A model generated the notes under the pieces. The model ran no database searches. It saw only the letters and a list, made by a program, of their open reading frames with translations, and was not told where the DNA came from. From NCBI GenBank assembly GCA_003219925.1, contig QHQU01000108.1, forward strand, positions 1 through 7,590: a DNA stretch of 7,590 nt, in the 5' to 3' direction. The stretch is from Verrucomicrobiota bacterium (GTDB lineage Bacteria > Verrucomicrobiota > Verrucomicrobiia > Chthoniobacterales > UBA10450). The stretch's first letter is position 1, and every line of letters starts with the position of its first letter. The translations under genes were made by a program, and so were the position numbers. This document shows, piece after piece, positions 1 to 6,145 of this stretch.

Positions 1-1
1 C

Positions 2-514
2 GCGAACTTCATTAACGGCGAACTCTACGGACGCGCCACGAACGTTTCGTGGGCAATGCAATTCCCCAAAGAGCTTATTGAAAACAGGGCGCTCGGAGAC
101 CGGGCAGTTGCTATCGCGCAAAACCTTGATCCGTCATTGATCGCTCCGGAACAAATTATCGAGGCAGCGCGCCATAATTCGCAATTGAACGATGGCCTTC
201 GGGGAATTCTGACGCCGCGTCATCCCTCGCAGCTTTACGAAGCCTTCTTCGAAGGGATTGTCCTTTTCACGATCCTGTGGTTCGTGCGCACGCGAATGCG
301 ACAGCCCAATGGCGTCCTCACTGGGTTATTTTTTATTTTTTATGCGATCTTCCGCATCATCTGCGAAAATTTTCGGGAACCGGATGCGCCGCTAGTGGGC
401 GTTTTCACCCGTGGACAATTTTTTTCCTTTTTCCTGATCGCGATCGGAATTGTATTTGTAGTTGTCGCAAAAGTACGCCCGACATTTCCGAGAAACGTAG
501 CAGCGTCATCCTGA
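2..514 (+). CDS. lgt: Prolipoprotein diacylglyceryl transferase, 3' part
   Basis: This is the C-terminal 170 residues of Lgt, an inner-membrane enzyme. It moves a diacylglyceryl group from phosphatidylglycerol to the lipobox cysteine of prolipoproteins, the first step of lipoprotein maturation. The reading frame is open from base 2, so the gene starts outside the window. It opens with ANFINGELYGR, matching the family's conserved RxANFINxExxGR signature. RHPSQLYE follows at visible residues 73-80 and FREPD at 124-128; both are conserved in Lgt. Hydrophobic membrane segments lie at about 84-95, 105-121 and 135-157 of the visible part. The last residues (AASS) and the TGA stop are read from the left arm of the repeat at 504-596, so the native C-terminus may have been altered by that repeat. 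The downstream tolQ-like gene is 247 bases away and probably separately transcribed. Identification is secure. Confidence 0.95.
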   Translation, partial: ANFINGELYGRATNVSWAMQFPKELIENRALGDRAVAIAQNLDPSLIAPEQIIEAARHNSQLNDGLRGILTPRHPSQLYEAFFEGIVLFTILWFVRTRMRQPNGVLTGLFFIFYAIFRIICENFREPDAPLVGVFTRGQFFSFFLIAIGIVFVVVAKVRPTFPRNVAASS

Positions 515-596
515 GCCGCGCAGACGGCGAAGGACCTCCCAAACGTTCGAGGGTGTGTGACCAAATGTGAGGTCCCTCGCTCCGCTCGGGATGACG
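504..596. repeat. GTCATCCTGAGC-type inverted repeat at the lgt stop
   Basis: The arms are 504-516 (CGTCATCCTGAGC) and 584-596 (GCTCGGGATGACG), complementary at 12 of 13 positions. Inside them, GGACCTC (532-538) can pair with the GAGGTCC at about 569-575. The lgt stop TGA (512-514) lies within the left arm. Related sequences occur at 1529-1622 and, degraded, at 4089-4117. The pattern resembles dispersed non-coding repeats of soil bacteria. It could also act as a transcription terminator for lgt, although no T-run follows directly. Confidence 0.75.
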
Positions 597-607
597 ACCG
601 CGCGGAA

Positions 608-707
608 CGCAGACTTTGAGTCTGTGCGCCCCGCGGAGTTGCACTCCGCTGAATCCTTCCAACGCCGTGGACAAAATGTCCACTGGGTGCACAGGCTAAA
701 AGCCCGT
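608..707. repeat. Tandem array of four short hairpins with 3-base loops
   Basis: Four hairpins follow one another: 608-626 (core CAGACT-TTG-AGTCTG), 633-649 (GCGGAGT-TGC-ACTCCGC), 667-683 (GTGGACA-AAA-TGTCCAC) and 691-707 (ACAGGCT-AAA-AGCCCGT, one mismatch). Each has a stem of about 7 pairs and a 3-base loop, though the stem sequences are unrelated. Loop centres are near 617, 641, 675 and 699, that is 24, 34 and 24 bases apart. No open frame here resembles a protein. The function is unknown; it may be part of a compound intergenic repeat together with 504-596. Confidence 0.65.
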
Positions 708-761
708 GTTCCATGCGCAGCACTTTCGCTTTTTTTGAAACACGTTATTAATTAATTCAAC

Positions 762-1526
762 TTGTCGCCGATTTTGTTCTCGAAATGCATCGCTAGCGGC
801 GGGCTCCTTTTCGCTTTTGAACATTCCACCGTCGCGGGAAAGATCGTTCTCCTGACGCTCGCCATCGGCTCGATCTTTAGCTGGTCGGTCATGATCACAA
901 AAATGCGCGTAATTCGATTCGCGCGAAAACAGACAGCGCGCTTTCTCGAAGCGTTCCGCCAAGACCGACAGCCCTTGCGCCTGTTCGAGCGAAATGCGCG
1001 CTTTGTCGGAGCACCCATCTTTAATGTTTACCGGGCTGGTTGTCAGGAACTCGCATTTCATCTGCTTGGCTCGGCCGAAGTGGATGAAACTTTTCGTGCC
1101 CGTCTCGGTGTCGCCGACAAAATCACCCCGGCGCAAATGAATGCGGTCCGCGCCGCGATGGAGCGCGCCGTCGGGGAAACTGCGCTCGAGCTTGAATCGC
1201 AAATGATTTTGCTCGCGACGGCCGTCAGTGGTGCGCCTTTTCTTGGTTTGCTCGGCACGGTTTGGGGCGTGATGGACACGTTTACCGATGTCGCCGTCGC
1301 CGGTTCGCCGAATCTGGCAACGATGGCCCCGGGCGTTTCGGGCGCGCTCATCACCACCGTGACCGCGCTCTGCGTCGCCATCCCGGCGATGTTCGGCTAC
1401 AATTTTTTGGTCACGAGCATTCGCGGAATGATCGTGCAAATGGATAACTTCGCCGCCGAACTTGCGTCCGAGTTTGAGCACAAATACGTCGAGCACAATG
1501 CCCGCGTTGGCGAGTTCTCGCGATGA
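762..1526 (+). CDS. TolQ/ExbB-type proton channel subunit
   Basis: This 254-residue protein belongs to the MotA/TolQ/ExbB family. These are inner-membrane subunits that, with a TolR/ExbD partner, conduct protons and drive a TonB or TolA protein. A first membrane helix lies at about residues 24-45. A cytoplasmic loop follows, then two closely spaced helices at about 146-175 and 191-215. They carry the family hallmarks SGAPFLGLLGTVWGVMDTF and APGVSGALITT. The length is normal (TolQ about 230, ExbB about 245). The start is a TTG at 762: the frame has a TAA stop at 753-755, and TTG is the first possible start after it. A second TTG at 774 would cost four residues. There is no clear Shine-Dalgarno sequence, but the 40 bases upstream are AT-rich (TTATTAATTAATTC) and may hold a promoter. 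The next gene encodes the expected TolR/ExbD partner. Whether the system is Tol or Ton cannot be settled here. Confidence 0.92.
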   Translation: MSPILFSKCIASGGLLFAFEHSTVAGKIVLLTLAIGSIFSWSVMITKMRVIRFARKQTARFLEAFRQDRQPLRLFERNARFVGAPIFNVYRAGCQELAFHLLGSAEVDETFRARLGVADKITPAQMNAVRAAMERAVGETALELESQMILLATAVSGAPFLGLLGTVWGVMDTFTDVAVAGSPNLATMAPGVSGALITTVTALCVAIPAMFGYNFLVTSIRGMIVQMDNFAAELASEFEHKYVEHNARVGEFSR

Positions 1527-1528
1527 GG

Positions 1529-1622
1529 TCATCCCCAGGGAAGCGGAGCGAAAATCGGTCGATCCCGCAGCGAAATCTTAAAGGTAACTGCAACGGGATC
1601 TTTCGACTTCGCTCAGGATGAC
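1529..1622. repeat. Inverted repeat between the tolQ- and tolR-like genes
   Basis: The ends are GTCATCC (1529-1535) and GGATGAC (1616-1622), exact complements. An inner stem pairs GATCCCG (1561-1567) with CGGGATC (1594-1600). The right half, TTTCGACTTCGCTCAGGATGAC, is the reverse complement of the GTCATCCTGAGCGAAG pattern also seen at 504-516 and 4089-4117. It starts two bases after the tolQ-like stop and ends just before the Shine-Dalgarno sequence of the tolR-like gene, so it fills almost all of the 107-base gap. Confidence 0.75.
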
Positions 1623-1623
1623 G

Positions 1624-1628
1624 AGGAG
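1624..1628 (+). promoter_or_regulatory. Ribosome binding site of the tolR/exbD-like gene
   Basis: AGGAG lies five bases before the ATG at 1634 and supports that start. It is the clearest Shine-Dalgarno sequence in the window and abuts the right end of the repeat at 1529-1622. Confidence 0.7.
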
Positions 1629-1633
1629 AAAAG

Positions 1634-2050
1634 ATGAAGCGTTATTCCAATCGCAGTAATTTTTCCACGCTAAGCGAAATCAACGTCACCCCGTTGCTCG
1701 ATCTCGCTTTTGTGCTGCTGATTATTTTTATGATCACTACGCCGTTGCTCGAAAATAGTATGAATCTGGTGATTCCTTCGAGCAGCGCGGCTAACGCGCC
1801 CATTAGCAAGGCGCAAGTCCAGACGATTTCGATCGATCGTGACGAGACCATCAGGATAAACAACGAAATTGTTGAGGCTGATTCACTGGCCGCTCGTTTG
1901 CTGGAGTTGAAGCGTGCAAATCCCGATGTCGCCATCGTGATTCGGCCTGACCGTGAATTACCGGTGCAGAAATTAGTAACGCTGATGGATTCGTTGCAAC
2001 GCGCGCAAATCACGAAAGTCGGTATCGCGACAAAAGCGGAATCGAAATAG
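1634..2050 (+). CDS. TolR/ExbD-type proton channel partner
   Basis: This 138-residue protein has the ExbD/TolR architecture: a short cytoplasmic N-terminus, one membrane helix at about residues 20-40, and a periplasmic domain. The diagnostic INVTPLLDLAFVLLIIF segment is present. Asp23 corresponds to the membrane aspartate that carries protons in ExbD and TolR. The periplasmic part shows the usual pattern, ending in VAIVIRPDRELPVQKLVTLMDSLQRAQITKVGIAT (read as two halves), as in the family. The length is typical (about 140). The ATG start has an AGGAG five bases upstream. The gene follows the tolQ-like gene and precedes the tonB-like gene by only two bases, so these two are almost certainly cotranscribed and probably translationally coupled. 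The repeat in front of it might lower or uncouple expression from the tolQ-like gene; that is inference. Confidence 0.93.
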   Translation: MKRYSNRSNFSTLSEINVTPLLDLAFVLLIIFMITTPLLENSMNLVIPSSSAANAPISKAQVQTISIDRDETIRINNEIVEADSLAARLLELKRANPDVAIVIRPDRELPVQKLVTLMDSLQRAQITKVGIATKAESK

Positions 2051-2052
2051 GA

Positions 2053-2895
2053 ATGCGACGCAACGCACGTTTCTGGCGAAACGTCATCTTGATTGCGCTC
2101 GTCCACCTCGGGGCATTGGTTGCACTCTTGCGGTGGGCTGGCTCTTCGAAAATCGCCGCCGCGCAGGAGATCACATGGTTGAATACTGGCGGCGAACCGA
2201 CGGAGACGGCTGACCTTGCGAAGGCAGAGGAAACGCCGACGCCCGATCCGGAACGCAAGTCATCCCCTCCGGAAGAAAATCAACCAGCTTCGATCCCGGC
2301 AAAAAGCGAGATTCAAGTCCCTGCTGCTACTCCTCATCCAACGCCGTCACCAAGCACGGTCCCGAAACCATCCCCCAAACCCAGCCCCAGGAAAAAGGCC
2401 TCGCCAAAACCGAGCGCTACCCCCGAGAAAAAGAAATCACGCGCTGAAACGACGCCAGCGAAGAAAAAAGAAACAGCGAAAAAACCAGCGGATAAGAAAG
2501 ACAAAACCGCCTCTACCAGATCCGAAAAGGAATCGAACGAAAAAACTTCGACGACTGGAAAAGGGAACCTTAGCGGAAAAACCGGAGCTACTGCCAATCC
2601 GGCCAACGCAAGTTGGTACGGCAACATGTTGCACGATCGCTTTTATCGCGAATGGGAGCAGCCAACGACTGTGGTCGCCAGCGGAGCAAAGCTTTCGGCA
2701 TTGGCAAAAATCCGGATCGAAAAAGATGGCGGCATTTCCGATTTCAAGATTGTGCGGTCGTCTGGGAACGTCGTGGTCGATGAGTCGGTCGAAGCCGTTG
2801 GAAAAAAAGTGACGCGGGTGGATGCGCTTCCGGCCGGAATAGGCAGTGGCGGGCACTACGATGTGAACATCAATTTTGCATTGAATTCGAAGTAG
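2053..2895 (+). CDS. TonB/TolA-like periplasm-spanning energy transducer
   Basis: This 280-residue protein has the three parts expected of TonB or TolA. A single N-terminal membrane anchor (about 10-29) contains VHLGALVALL; His18 sits where TonB has its functionally important membrane histidine. A long low-complexity linker (about 55-190) is rich in Pro, Lys, Ser and Thr (PTPSPS, PKPSPKPSP, EKKKS). It is extended enough to cross the periplasm. A C-terminal domain (about 195-280) with YREWEQPT, ALAKIRIEKDGGISDFKIVRSSGN and VDESVEAV fits a TonB-type C-terminal fold. It starts two bases after the tolR-like stop; AGGA directly abuts the ATG, too close to be a good ribosome site, so coupling is likely. 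No TolB or Pal gene follows. The stop TAG lies in the left arm of the inverted repeat at 2892-3024. Choosing between TonB and TolA is not possible from the window alone. Confidence 0.88.
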   Translation: MRRNARFWRNVILIALVHLGALVALLRWAGSSKIAAAQEITWLNTGGEPTETADLAKAEETPTPDPERKSSPPEENQPASIPAKSEIQVPAATPHPTPSPSTVPKPSPKPSPRKKASPKPSATPEKKKSRAETTPAKKKETAKKPADKKDKTASTRSEKESNEKTSTTGKGNLSGKTGATANPANASWYGNMLHDRFYREWEQPTTVVASGAKLSALAKIRIEKDGGISDFKIVRSSGNVVVDESVEAVGKKVTRVDALPAGIGSGGHYDVNINFALNSK

Positions 2896-3024
2896 GGGTA
2901 GCGCGCGCATTCTGTGCGCTGTGCTCCGCGTTTTGCGGAGCACTCTTTCAGTGGCAATGAACAATGGAAAGAAATGTCGGAGAGAATCTCCGACACAACG
3001 CGCAGAATGCGCGCGCTGCCCTAC
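2892..3024. repeat. Multi-branched inverted repeat between convergent genes
   Basis: The outer arms start GTAGGG (2892-2897) and end CCCTAC (3019-3024). An exact 15-base stem continues inward (2900-2914 with 3003-3017, AGCGCGCGCATTCTG). Inside are two strong hairpins. 2921-2943 pairs GTGCTCCGC with GCGGAGCAC, and 2975-2995 pairs TGTCGGAGA with TCTCCGACA around GAA. A weaker stem TCTTTC/GAAAGA lies between them (2944-2949 with 2967-2972). The fold is a cloverleaf-like cruciform. The stop codons of both flanking genes lie in the terminal GTAGGG arms. It may serve as a two-way terminator, or be a non-autonomous mobile repeat. Confidence 0.8.
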
Positions 3025-4049
3025 AGCAATGCAATCGCGCGACCTTCACGGTGCGCGACCTGATCGAGCGTGCACTGCCGCGGCGCTTTGTCTTTTCGCC
3101 ATCTAACGATTCTTGTGCCGTGACGAAAACGGTCGCCAGTGAAATGATCGTAGGTTACTTCTACGACTACTTTGGGATCGACCGGCTCCCATTTGCCGCT
3201 GCGTTCGGTACTCCAACGACTTGGCCCGCCGGGAGCGTTTCCGGTAAAGCCCGGCGGTTTGCGCAACGCTTCGAATTTTTTTGTCAAAGCACGCTTGTCA
3301 GTCGTCTTGAAAGCGGAAGTGAACCCGACGTGATGTAAGAGGCCGGTGTCGTCGTACAGACCGAGCAAAAGCGACCCGATTAATTTTGATCCGCTGGCGT
3401 AACGGAAGCCGCCAACCACGCAATCGGCGGTGCGAATGTTTTTCACTTTCACCACCGCGGTGCGTTCTCCCGAGGCGTAGACGGCATCAAGACGTTTGGC
3501 AATGATGCCGTCGAGATTACCGCCGGCTTTGTCGAACCATTTTTTGGCCTGGGCCAATGAAGTAGTTGCCGGCGAAAGTCTAATCGCGGCGGCCGATTTC
3601 AGATTTTTCGACGCGAATTTCTCCAGCGCCATGCGCCGTTCGCGCAGCGGAACTTTGAGCAGCGATTTGCCAGCATCGCTTTCGAGCAGATCAAAAACAA
3701 TGAAGGTTGCAGGGTGGGCTGCTGCCAATTTCTGCACGCGACTGGCGGCGGGATGGAGGCGAAGTTGCAATTCGTCGAAGGAAAAACGGCCATCAACGTC
3801 GATGACAAGTTCACCGTCGAGGACAAATTTCTTCGCGGGCAGGCGCGACAGCGCGACAACGATGTCCGGGAAGTAGCGCGCGAGCGGCTGGCCAGATTTC
3901 GATTGCAGATAAATCTCCTTCCCTCGGCGAAACGCCAGGCAACGGAAACCGTCCCATTTCGGTTCACATTGCCAACCGTCAACCGTTGGAATTTCTTCGA
4001 CAGACTTCGCTTCCATTGGCGGCAGCGGAGGCGTGAGCACGACTGACAT
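3021..4049 (-). CDS. ligC: ATP-dependent DNA ligase, LigC type
   Basis: This 342-residue enzyme seals nicks in DNA using ATP through a covalent lysyl-AMP intermediate. Nucleotidyltransferase motifs appear in order. Motif I is EPKWDGFR with nucleophile Lys31. LDGELV is at 77-82, motif III FIVFDLL at 116-122, motif IV LDGIIAKR at 179-186 and motif V VKVK at 200-203. An OB-fold domain follows, with the C-terminal motif VI-like RFRHGTRIVRWRKDK. Length and layout match the stand-alone LigC ligases known from mycobacteria. The polymerase and nuclease domains of multidomain LigD are absent. Such ligases act in repair and backup end joining; no Ku gene is in the window. The ATG at 4049 places the PPLPPMEAK start where the family has it, but no clear Shine-Dalgarno sequence precedes it. 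The TAG stop lies in the arm of the 2892-3024 repeat. The unknown gene 155 bases upstream is on the same strand. The symbol follows the type, not proven orthology. Confidence 0.93.
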   Translation of the reverse strand: MSVVLTPPLPPMEAKSVEEIPTVDGWQCEPKWDGFRCLAFRRGKEIYLQSKSGQPLARYFPDIVVALSRLPAKKFVLDGELVIDVDGRFSFDELQLRLHPAASRVQKLAAAHPATFIVFDLLESDAGKSLLKVPLRERRMALEKFASKNLKSAAAIRLSPATTSLAQAKKWFDKAGGNLDGIIAKRLDAVYASGERTAVVKVKNIRTADCVVGGFRYASGSKLIGSLLLGLYDDTGLLHHVGFTSAFKTTDKRALTKKFEALRKPPGFTGNAPGGPSRWSTERSGKWEPVDPKVVVEVTYDHFTGDRFRHGTRIVRWRKDKAPRQCTLDQVAHREGRAIALL

Positions 4050-4204
4050 CGTGGTGTTCGATCAGGCGCCCCCGGCAACAAACGATCTGTCGCCCTGAAC
4101 GAAGTAAAGGATCTCACCGAAGGTATCTGAACACACAAGATAGATTGGGTGACGAGGTTGGAATTGGCGAGATTCCTCGCCGTCTTCGCAGCTCAGGAGG
4201 ACAA
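4050..4204. repeat. Degraded intergenic repeats upstream of the ligase
   Basis: The 155-base gap has no credible gene. At 4089-4117 a sequence resembles the GTCATCCTGAGCGAAG(T)..GGATCTCAC pattern with several changes (GTCGCCCTGAACGAAGT). At 4166-4181 GGCGAG-ATTC-CTCGCC forms a 6-base hairpin inside a stretch that looks like another dispersed repeat type. The gap therefore seems to be made largely of decayed repeat DNA. The ligase promoter, if it has its own, is not obvious. Confidence 0.5.
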
Positions 4205-4894
4205 TCATATCGGCGAAGCCCTTGAATAGCGCCGCGGCGTAAGTTTCGGCGGCCGCTTGCCACTGCGAACAGCGCCCATCACGGAAATGTAAGTCAGCTC
4301 TGTCTTATCCACCGCACAGCGTAACAGCAGCCCACCGCGACTCATGTCGCCGCGTCCGACAAAATCGGCTGGGAAACGCAAACGATGTTGAAAGTTCTCC
4401 AGTAAAACGTCGACATACTTGGCGGTGGCGATGCTGCCGAGCAAAACAACTTCGCATTCGGCGCTTAATTTTTTGGCAAGCCGCTGCGCATCCCGCGCGA
4501 GCGGTTCCCGGTAACGGGGATCGCTTTCATGAATGTCGACTTCGGCAAATTCGCGCAGATCGCGCAAACTTACTCTGGTCGCGGCATCGACCAAACCGCG
4601 CGTCGGCGTGATAACGAGCACACCGCAAATTCCCTCCGCCGTGCGGGCGAAGGTATTGGCGTAGGCAAGCTTACCGCGAAAATAGAGTCCGCTGAGAAAG
4701 GCGAAGACTTCACCCAAAGTCGCACGTTCGCGGCTGCGCAATCGCCGGGCCAGATCGAACTGAGCGCGCTCGCTCAAAATCATGCGGGCGCGCTCGCCAC
4801 CGGCATAGGCGGGCGAAAGCAGAAAGATGCGATTGGGTTTAATCTGTTCCACGCGGGTTACCTGCAGAAAAGATGCGTGCGAGCTGGCAGTCAA
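4205..4894 (-). CDS. Conserved protein of unknown function beside ligase
   Basis: This gene encodes up to 229 residues of a family I recall as conserved and uncharacterised in soil bacteria; I know no function. Distinctive segments are RIFLLSPAYAGGERARMIL (22-40), the FLSGLYFRGKLAYANTF stretch (66-82), VLVITPTRGLV (about 92-102), a DPRYREPLARDAQRLAKKL stretch, EVVLLGSIATAKYVDVLL, and FPADFVGRGDMSRGG near the C-terminus. There are no membrane segments or signal peptide, so it is probably cytoplasmic. The alternating hydrophobic strands and helices suggest a compact alpha/beta fold, but I see no firm catalytic motif. The longest start is a TTG at 4894 without a usable ribosome site. A GTG at 4852 begins just before the conserved part (VEQIKPNRIF) and is a good alternative. 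It runs in the same direction as the ligase and lies 155 bases upstream of it, hinting at a DNA-repair link. Confidence 0.75.
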   Translation of the reverse strand: MTASSHASFLQVTRVEQIKPNRIFLLSPAYAGGERARMILSERAQFDLARRLRSRERATLGEVFAFLSGLYFRGKLAYANTFARTAEGICGVLVITPTRGLVDAATRVSLRDLREFAEVDIHESDPRYREPLARDAQRLAKKLSAECEVVLLGSIATAKYVDVLLENFQHRLRFPADFVGRGDMSRGGLLLRCAVDKTELTYISVMGAVRSGKRPPKLTPRRYSRASPI

Positions 4895-4910
4895 CCCTTC
4901 GGGTGGGGAC

Positions 4911-4986
4911 CGCGGCTCGACGGAGTCTCGCCCTACCAGAGCGTGTTGGCGAAGATTTCAATGGTAGGGCGACGCTCTGCGGAGCC
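4911..4986. repeat. 76-base hairpin repeat, copy 1
   Basis: This repeat is 76 bases long and matches the copy at 6146-6221 at 71 of 76 positions, same orientation, no gaps. Its core is an 11-base perfect stem, TCGCCCTACCA (4928-4938) with TGGTAGGGCGA (4962-4972). The stem extends imperfectly outward to GGCTC...GAGCC (20 of 25 pairs in all). In this copy CAGAGCGT (4937-4944) can alternatively pair with ACGCTCTG (4972-4979). It lies between the divergent unknown gene and protease gene. Confidence 0.85.
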
Positions 4987-5083
4987 GGAAGGGAGAGAAA
5001 ATGCATCGGGTGCAATTGCCCGCAGTCGATAGAATCGCGCCGCACCGGTTGCGACGGCGCATTCAGAATCCTAAATTCAATAT

Positions 5084-6121
5084 ATGATTCATGTTAATCG
5101 CATTCGTCGCCCTCATGTTTTAGCGACTGCTGAAACGGCGGGAAACAAACAAGCGCCCGTAGCCTCGGCCCCCGCCAAAGATGATATCGCTTTGCTCGAC
5201 GATTATTCGCGCACCATCGTCAGTGCGGTTGACCGGGTCACGCCTTCAGTGGTGAACATTGAATCGCGGGCCAACGGTTCGCGCGGTGGCAGCGGGTCGG
5301 GATTCATCATCGCGCCGGACGGTTTTATTCTGAGCAACAGCCACGTCGTGCATGGTGCGCGCGAAATTGTGGTCAACCTTTCCGACGGCCGTGAATCTCG
5401 CGCCCAGCTTGTCGGAGACGATCCGGATACCGATCTCGCCGTGATTCGCATTGATGCCGCGCAACTTTCCCACGTGCGGCTGGCCGATTCAGAAACATTG
5501 CGTGTCGGTCAGATCGCAATCGCCATTGGTAACCCGCTCGGTTTTCAAGCGAGCGTGACCGCCGGAGTGATTAGCGCGCTCGGTCGCTCGATGCACGCGC
5601 AATCAGGCCGACTGATCGACAACATCATCCAAACCGACGCCGCGTTGAATCCTGGAAACTCCGGTGGGCCGCTCGCGAATTCCGCGGGCGAAGTGATCGG
5701 AGTCAACACCGCGGTGATTCGGCCGGCCCAGGGAATCTGTTTCGCGATCGCGAGCAACACCGCCAAATTCGTTGCCGGCTGGCTGATCAAGGAGGGGCGG
5801 ATCCGTCGCGGTTACATCGGCGTGGCTGGCCAGACTTCGCCGCTGCATCGCCGGGTGGCGCGCTTTTATCACCTGGCGAATGAGAGCGGCGCAATGGTGG
5901 TCTCGGTTGAAAAAGGGAGTCCGGCGGAACAATCCCGCATACGGCCCGATGACGTGATTGTCGCCTTCAACGACGAACCGATCGCGAGTGTGCACGATTT
6001 GCACAAGAAACTTGTCGGCGACCGGATCGGTACGCCCTGCAAGCTGACTGTCCTCCGAGGCACCGAACAGCTAACGATCTATGTTACGCCGGCGGAGATG
6101 CCGGCGTTGCGGGCGCGCTGA
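5084..6121 (+). CDS. HtrA/Deg-like serine protease with one PDZ domain
   Basis: This 345-residue S1C-family (HtrA/DegP-like) serine protease should degrade or sense misfolded proteins. The trypsin-like domain (about 40-235) has a complete triad: His87 in SNSHVVH, Asp117 in DTDLAVI and Ser193 in NPGNSGGP. Other HtrA features are GGSGSGFII, AIGNPLGF, VTAGVISALGR and IIQTDAALNPG. One PDZ domain follows (about 243-340, from RGYIGVAGQ to the C-terminus). The N-terminus (MIHVNRIRRPHVLATAET) has no hydrophobic signal peptide or anchor. A TAA at 5072-5074 in the same frame rules out a longer start, and ATG 5084 is the first candidate. There is no Shine-Dalgarno sequence; TAAATTCAATAT just upstream may be promoter, giving a very short leader. 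Many related soil-bacterial proteins appear to lack a signal too, so it may act in the cytoplasm. The gene sits between two direct copies of a 76-base repeat. Confidence 0.92.
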   Translation: MIHVNRIRRPHVLATAETAGNKQAPVASAPAKDDIALLDDYSRTIVSAVDRVTPSVVNIESRANGSRGGSGSGFIIAPDGFILSNSHVVHGAREIVVNLSDGRESRAQLVGDDPDTDLAVIRIDAAQLSHVRLADSETLRVGQIAIAIGNPLGFQASVTAGVISALGRSMHAQSGRLIDNIIQTDAALNPGNSGGPLANSAGEVIGVNTAVIRPAQGICFAIASNTAKFVAGWLIKEGRIRRGYIGVAGQTSPLHRRVARFYHLANESGAMVVSVEKGSPAEQSRIRPDDVIVAFNDEPIASVHDLHKKLVGDRIGTPCKLTVLRGTEQLTIYVTPAEMPALRAR

Positions 6122-6145
6122 TTTCGATTGAAGCGCGGGGTCTGT

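Noticed and set aside
608..707. CRISPR-like array or tRNA gene in the hairpin region
   Set aside because: The hairpins do not share a repeat sequence, spacing is uneven, and there is no tRNA acceptor or T-loop consensus.
720..737. T-run after the hairpin array as a rho-independent terminator for lgt
   Set aside because: A run of seven or more T follows, but the sequence directly before it (GCGCAGCACTTTCGC) makes only a very weak stem. The nearest good hairpin ends at 707, too far away.
696..1532. Long open frame on the minus strand opposite the tolQ-like gene (278 codons)
   Set aside because: It is antisense to a clearly recognised membrane protein. Its translation is rich in Arg, His and Asp with no family-like motif, as expected of a shadow frame in GC-rich DNA.
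2216..2812. Overlapping plus-strand frame inside the tonB-like gene (198 codons)
   Set aside because: It is an Arg/Lys-rich out-of-frame reading of the Pro/Lys-rich linker, with no start signal or recognisable domain.
2892..3024. The cloverleaf-like element as a tRNA-like gene
   Set aside because: The outer stem is far too long, and no T-loop (GTTCRA) or CCA-type acceptor end is present.
4529..5032. Plus-strand open frame opposite the unknown gene (167 codons)
   Set aside because: It runs through the opposite strand of a conserved gene and then through the 76-base repeat. Its composition looks non-protein-like.
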